Program-made: the position numbers and the translations under genes
In this document: positions 60,561 to 64,000 of the stretch, one piece after another
Layout: the number at the start of each line of letters is the position of its first letter
Position numbering within the stretch: the stretch's first letter is position 1
Assembly: GCA_900555265.1 (NCBI GenBank)
Contig: UNSL01000001.1
Location: 186,001-250,000, forward strand
From: Candidatus Saccharimonadota bacterium
GTDB lineage: Bacteria; Patescibacteriota; Saccharimonadia; Saccharimonadales; Saccharimonadaceae
DNA: 64,000 nucleotides
Direction of reading: 5' to 3'
The notes under the pieces: model-generated
The model's database searches: none
What the model was told of the DNA's origin: nothing
Seen by the model: the letters and a program-made list of their open reading frames with translations, nothing else

Positions 60561-61712
60561 TTACACAAGCTTTACAGATCTAGAAGGAACAGATACCGAA
60601 ACAGACCGAGATGGTATAGAAAATCCATCTACCGATCGAGACAAAGATCTTCTTATTGGCACAGGTTTTGAGACTGTTTTCTTCGGAATAACCACCTTCT
60701 TATTTACTACTGGAGATGGTTTTTCTGTCTTCATTGCCACAAATCCATCAAGCGAGCGACGATTAACTAATGCGCGATTCGACACTGGGTTCTTCACTAG
60801 AATTGGCGTCTCTGGCTCGGAACAAATAGACGCCTTCTTCGCCCCCACAGGACAAGGTTTGATATCTTTTGCAGTATGCTTTGCCGACTCATTACCTACG
60901 GCGACCGAACGAATCAACAAACCGTCTTTCGATTTTTTATCTGCTCGCTTACGGTTTTTCAATAGGATAATTACTATACCCACTTGATACATCACAATCA
61001 TCGGAGCCGCTAATAGCAATTGATTTACAGCATCTGGAGTTGGAGAGATAACCGCAGCAAACACCACAGACCAAAGAATAACATGCCGCTGACCAGACAT
61101 TAACATCCGGGGAGTCATTGGCTTTATGCGATTTATGATTGTCATAAATAGCGGCAATTGAAATAACAATGCCCCGGCTAGCAAGTATGTCATTACAAAC
61201 GAAAGATACGACTCAACCGTCAGCATAGGACTGATGTTTTTCAAGTCAAAACTAGTCAAGAATTGAATAGCTGCCGGCAACGCTAGAAAGTATGAGAAAG
61301 CAACGCCAACAGCTGCCAGCAATAAAGAACTTAGAGAATATCCAAGCACTCCTCGCAACGTCGTTTTCTCGACCGCAGGCATAACAAAGCGATATATATG
61401 ATATAGCGCAACAGGTAGCGCCCCAATCATCGCAGCATAAATGCACACTTGTACAGCAAAATTAAAAGCACCCCCTGGCGTTAAATATACCAAAGATAGA
61501 TTATTTCCAAGCGGCTTAAGCAATATCGCTACAATTTTATCGAAAAATGGATACACCGCCGCACCAGTTGCCAAAAAAGCAAGCGCAACAATAGCAAGTC
61601 GCCATTGCAACTCTCGGATATGATCCATAAATACTGGCGATGAATCAGAAACTTGTGACGAATTACTTGTCTTTCGCTTCGCCGGATTGCGATGCACTAC
61701 TCTTTTCATCAT
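60561..61712 (-). CDS. tatC: Twin-arginine translocase subunit TatC with long basic tail
   Basis: TatC recognises twin-arginine signals. The body (about 30-250) has six helices with HIRELQWRLAIVALAF, FFDKIVAILLKPLG and VLGYSLSSLLLAAVGVAFSYFL. The remaining 130 residues form a basic, Ser/Val/Pro-rich cytoplasmic tail not found in standard TatC. It contains RRSLDGF (about 318) and SRSVDGFSIPSRSVSVSVP (about 358). The start may be 61712 or 61709 (inside tatA, directly after AAGGAGG) or as late as 61628. Confidence 0.88.
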   Translation of the reverse strand: MMKRVVHRNPAKRKTSNSSQVSDSSPVFMDHIRELQWRLAIVALAFLATGAAVYPFFDKIVAILLKPLGNNLSLVYLTPGGAFNFAVQVCIYAAMIGALPVALYHIYRFVMPAVEKTTLRGVLGYSLSSLLLAAVGVAFSYFLALPAAIQFLTSFDLKNISPMLTVESYLSFVMTYLLAGALLFQLPLFMTIINRIKPMTPRMLMSGQRHVILWSVVFAAVISPTPDAVNQLLLAAPMIVMYQVGIVIILLKNRKRADKKSKDGLLIRSVAVGNESAKHTAKDIKPCPVGAKKASICSEPETPILVKNPVSNRALVNRRSLDGFVAMKTEKPSPVVNKKVVIPKKTVSKPVPIRRSLSRSVDGFSIPSRSVSVSVPSRSVKLV

Positions 61713-61848
61713 CCTCCTTGAACGCTGTCTTTAGCTCTCTTGCCGATGAACCGATACTTCGCGCCAACTCAGGCAATCTTTTTGCACCAAACAATATAAG
61801 TAAAATAACTAGTATTACAACCAGCTCCGGAACGCCAATCTGCGGCAT
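61663..61848 (-). CDS. tatA: Twin-arginine translocase subunit TatA
   Basis: A 61-residue protein: one transmembrane helix (GVPELVVILVILLILF), the hinge and amphipathic helix FGAKRLPELARSIG, and an acidic tail ending GEAKDK. This is the standard TatA/E layout. A GGGGGATGTG site precedes the ATG. The tatC start lies inside its end. Confidence 0.93.
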   Translation of the reverse strand: MPQIGVPELVVILVILLILFGAKRLPELARSIGSSARELKTAFKEDDEKSSASQSGEAKDK

Positions 61849-61919
61849 AACACATCCCCCTTGTTTTTATAGTATTACTCCTCTATTATAGTAGTAATGC
61901 TTATAAAATCAATAGAGTC

Positions 61920-62198
61920 ATGATGAGTAATCGAATTATATTTCACAATTTTTCTGCCACTTATAACTGTAGTAGCTACGGCGCAGGCAGCTACACTAAC
62001 GGCCAACCATGTACTACTACTGGTCACCAAGAAAGCCATCAAGGAAGTAGCACTTCATATCAGACTGTTACACAATCTGGTAATCTTCTCGAGAACACCG
62101 GAGAATCTTTATTTATAGGTCTTGCAATCGGCATATCTCTGATCGTTATTGCAATTATTCTATTGATAAATAAAAAGCGCCACTCCAAAAACAAGTAG
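61920..62198 (+). CDS. Small C-terminally anchored surface-like protein
   Basis: The 92-residue protein has an N-terminal part with a YNCSSYGAGSYTNGQPCTTT segment and a Ser/Thr/His linker. Then LLENTGE (56-62) is followed by a transmembrane helix (64-84) and the basic tail KKRHSKNK. The ending copies the layout of sortase-sorted proteins (LPxTGE, helix, basic tail), with Leu-Glu in place of Leu-Pro. No signal peptide is seen, which weakens the surface call. It is the only plus-strand gene in the last 40 kb apart from none nearby, set between tatA and grpE. Confidence 0.6.
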   Translation: MMSNRIIFHNFSATYNCSSYGAGSYTNGQPCTTTGHQESHQGSSTSYQTVTQSGNLLENTGESLFIGLAIGISLIVIAIILLINKKRHSKNK

Positions 62199-62224
62199 CG
62201 CACTTATTTCATTATAAACGTCTA

Positions 62225-62689
62225 TTACTGACGAGTGACTTTCACCATTGCGTCGCGAATAACTGAACCGTTCAAAGTATAGCCGGCGCGAAGCTCCTCG
62301 GCAACAACTTCCTTATCACCATCCGTTGATTCGTCAAATTGAACAGCCTGATGAAATTCAGGATTAAACAAAGTTCCGGGTTTGGCGTCAATTTTCTCCA
62401 GACCAATCTCCTTCAATTGCTTGTCAAGTTGCTTGCTCAGACCAGCCACACCCTTAACCCACGCATTATCTTGAAGTTCCTCTGGGACGTTGGCGACAGC
62501 TCGCTCAATTGTATCAATAACTGGCAATAATTTCATCGCCGACTTAGTTTGGCCCAACTCGTGCGCTGATTGCTTTTCTGCATCCACGCGCTTACGATAA
62601 TTCTCAAAATCCGCTCGAGTCCGCTGCAAATCCGACGTCAGCTCAGCAATTTCTTTTTCTAAATCTTCAGCTTTTTTATTCTTCATCAT
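62225..62689 (-). CDS. grpE: Nucleotide exchange factor GrpE
   Basis: The 154-residue exchange factor for DnaK has an N-terminal coiled coil (EKEIAELTSDLQRTRADFEN, YRKRVDAE) and the C-terminal beta domain (NPEFHQAVQF, LRAGYTLNGSVIRDAMVKV). It is short for the family because the acidic N-terminal extension is missing. AGGAGG in the end of the 53-residue gene precedes it, and its ATG overlaps that gene's TGA. Confidence 0.95.
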   Translation of the reverse strand: MMKNKKAEDLEKEIAELTSDLQRTRADFENYRKRVDAEKQSAHELGQTKSAMKLLPVIDTIERAVANVPEELQDNAWVKGVAGLSKQLDKQLKEIGLEKIDAKPGTLFNPEFHQAVQFDESTDGDKEVVAEELRAGYTLNGSVIRDAMVKVTRQ

Positions 62690-62847
62690 TTTTTCCTCCT
62701 TTTAAATGGCAAGACCGGATCAACACCAGCCGTAACAGACTCAAAGGCTAAAATACAAATCGCTCCAATAATAAATATTATTACTGAAATTATTACAATC
62801 AGCCACGCCGGCAAACCACTTAATAATCCACCAATCCATTCAGCCAT
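62686..62847 (-). CDS. 53-residue membrane microprotein between hrcA and grpE
   Basis: This small frame encodes [15 protein letters not shown], one strong transmembrane helix (LIVIISVIIFIIGAICILAF) and a short tail ending in PFKRRKK. It starts by a TAATG overlap with the hrcA stop and ends with a TGA inside the grpE start; AGGAGG for grpE lies in its last codons. The perfect fit between two heat-shock genes supports translation. Function unknown. Confidence 0.72.
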   Translation of the reverse strand: MAEWIGGLLSGLPAWLIVIISVIIFIIGAICILAFESVTAGVDPVLPFKRRKK

Positions 62848-63557
62848 TACAATACCTCCTCTAGCATCGCGCCCGTACGACGCACCAGCTCCATCGTTCG
62901 ACGATAATTTTGTCGCGTCGGACCAATCACACCGATGTAATTATCGCCACCAGACGATGACTTAAATTTACTTATAATCAACGTAGCGCCACTGCTTTTA
63001 CCAATTGGGTTTTCGCTACCAATAAACACATTTAACGGTTCGTCCGGCGCCGCTTCACGAAGCCACGGCTCGATATTGTCAATCAATTTAGCAACCGCCT
63101 GAACGTGATCGCCATCACCAAACTCTGGCTGACTGAACAACTGAGTCATTCCGTTCATATACAAACTCGAACCAAATGACGCAAAACCAAAATTGCCAGT
63201 CATTTCCACCAAACCGTCAACCGCTCGACGAATCGCTTTGTCTGAAGTATCAACATTTGAATTGACGTGCGCCTCAATTGCCTTCGTGCTACTATCAATA
63301 CCGCTCGGCAATTCCGTCATTTGCGCCGCCGTAATTCCATTGACATAAAAACGATATCCCTTATCTGTCGGAATTCGACCTGCGCTCGTGTGGGGCGCCT
63401 CAATAAATCCCATCTCCTCAAGCTTCGCCATCTCGCTGCGAATCGTGGCGCTACTCACGCCAAACAGTTTGGCTAGCGTTACACTACCAACTGGCGCCGC
63501 AATTTCAGCGTATTGCTCAATAATGGCGACAAGGATTGCTTGTTGACGTTCGGTCAT
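62847..63557 (-). CDS. hrcA: Heat-shock repressor HrcA
   Basis: The start is placed at MTERQQAIL (236 residues): TATAAT (63564-63569) is 6 bases upstream. The N-terminal winged helix ([40 protein letters not shown] sequence, [13 protein letters not shown]) is typical. The C-terminal sensor region ([38 protein letters not shown]) is shorter than usual, as full HrcA has about 340 residues. It binds CIRCE and is autoregulated by the copy upstream of its own -10 box. Confidence 0.95.
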   Translation of the reverse strand: MTERQQAILVAIIEQYAEIAAPVGSVTLAKLFGVSSATIRSEMAKLEEMGFIEAPHTSAGRIPTDKGYRFYVNGITAAQMTELPSGIDSSTKAIEAHVNSNVDTSDKAIRRAVDGLVEMTGNFGFASFGSSLYMNGMTQLFSQPEFGDGDHVQAVAKLIDNIEPWLREAAPDEPLNVFIGSENPIGKSSGATLIISKFKSSSGGDNYIGVIGPTRQNYRRTMELVRRTGAMLEEVL

Positions 63558-63563
63558 AGTCCA

Positions 63564-63569
63564 ATTATA
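63564..63569 (-). promoter_or_regulatory. Leaderless promoter (-10) of hrcA operon
   Basis: TATAAT with 6 bases to ATG 63557. Confidence 0.65.
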
Positions 63570-63577
63570 TCGCAAAT

Positions 63578-63604
63578 CTAGCACTCATACAAGCAGAGTG
63601 CCAA
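63578..63604. promoter_or_regulatory. CIRCE operator upstream of hrcA
   Basis: CTAGCACTC-N9-GAGTGCCAA, the same two mismatches as the second dnaK-leader copy, lies 8 bases upstream of the hrcA -10 box. Confidence 0.85.
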
Positions 63605-63607
63605 GCC

Positions 63608-64000
63608 TTATCGTCTTTCCGTAAAGTAGCGCGCTGCATCTGAAGAAAACAACATCATGATCATAATATGCACGCCAATTGAGATCAAAAGCAACATAAT
63701 CGACGCATTAATTCGCCCAATTGTCACGGATAAAGATTCGGTAACAATAGCTAATGTTGCCACAGAAAGCAGCGAGATTCGCGCCCGATTACTTCCTCGA
63801 AGTAGCAGCCCAACCAACACGATTTCCGCCACGACCAACAGCATATTCAAGCCAGCCATCATTGACAACATGGTATTCGCGGCATTTATATCAATTCCGT
63901 CAATATTCGCAACTTGCACTAAAGTCGTCGGCCAGCTAGAAAAGTCCACCAACATTTGCCCAATTGTGAACAACGACGCCAGAATCATCAGTCCGCCGCC
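63608..64000 (-). CDS. Polytopic membrane protein, 5' end probably outside window
   Basis: The frame contains an ATG at 63988 but stays open to the right edge, so the true start is probably beyond it. At least 126 residues with four hydrophobic helices (for example MLLVVAEIVLVGLLLRG and IMLLLISIGVHIMIMMLF) and a basic C-terminal end YFTERR. The stop lies next to the hrcA CIRCE. No family recognised. Confidence 0.65.
   Translation of the reverse strand, partial: GGGLMILASLFTIGQMLVDFSSWPTTLVQVANIDGIDINAANTMLSMMAGLNMLLVVAEIVLVGLLLRGSNRARISLLSVATLAIVTESLSVTIGRINASIMLLLISIGVHIMIMMLFSSDAARYFTERR

Noticed and set aside
1-64000. CRISPR arrays, insertion sequences, rRNA genes, riboswitches
   Set aside because: No regularly spaced repeats, transposase motifs, terminal inverted repeats, rRNA core sequences or recognisable riboswitch cores were found on reading.

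Overview
The window reads as a chromosomal segment of a Candidatus Saccharibacteria (TM7) or closely related Patescibacteria/CPR genome. The inference rests on gene content: a complete type IV pilus machine, ComEC-RecA-RuvABC, a MurT/GatD pair, NAD salvage instead of synthesis, one-carbon enzymes without biosynthetic pathways, many secreted or membrane proteins of unknown role, small coupled operons and almost no intergenic space. TGA closes several genes (9447, 47962, 62686), so the standard bacterial code is used and the code-25 lineages (Gracilibacteria, Absconditabacteria) are excluded. No CRISPR array, insertion sequence, rRNA or integrase was seen, and no gene-free stretch exceeds about 300 bp.

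Layout. 1-2.4 kb: partial hypothetical, CheY-like receiver, folD and four tRNAs (His, Lys, Arg, Gly). 2.4-7.1 kb: GT35 phosphorylase, an HTH-MurA fusion and glyA. 7.1-11.2 kb: a major pilin and a four-gene minor pseudopilin operon whose last gene carries a seven-bladed RCC1-type propeller. 11.2-18.8 kb: cell wall genes (murB, murT, gatD), a membrane-anchored Clp-type ATPase with a small membrane partner, and a GT-C glycosyltransferase. 19-23 kb: NAD salvage (NrtR-like regulator, pncA, pncB, NUDIX-kinase fusion). 23-26.7 kb: gpmA, NUDIX, rny, tsaB, tsaE. 26.7-33 kb: pilB-C-M-N-O plus accessory genes. 33-43 kb: recX, LigT-like, recA, a lone pilin, a PH-domain protein, a large SGNH/vWA surface protein, ruvB, HIT, HD, ruvA and ruvC. 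43-54.5 kb: a lamin-tail secreted protein, yebC, comEC, DUF192, rimK/rimB, a DUF1704 metalloprotease and a 1044-residue membrane protein. 54.5-64 kb: dnaJ, dnaK, a tail-like/surface module, a Tat-signal protein, tatC, tatA, grpE and hrcA, with four CIRCE operators.

The most striking global signal is promoter architecture. About twenty first-in-operon genes have a TATAAT-like box ending 6 or 7 bases before the start codon, which predicts leaderless mRNAs. Internal genes are joined by ATGA or TAATG overlaps or carry Shine-Dalgarno sites.

Functionally the region fits a small host-attached bacterium. Pili and surface proteins would contact the host, the pilus plus ComEC, RecA and RuvABC could support DNA uptake and recombination, NAD precursors would be scavenged, and it builds its own amidated peptidoglycan. 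The best candidates for undescribed biology are the RCC1-tipped pseudopilin, the HTH-MurA fusion, the NUDIX-APH fusion in the NAD locus, the Tat/tail-like cluster at 57.8-61.8 kb, and unusual tRNA discriminator bases.
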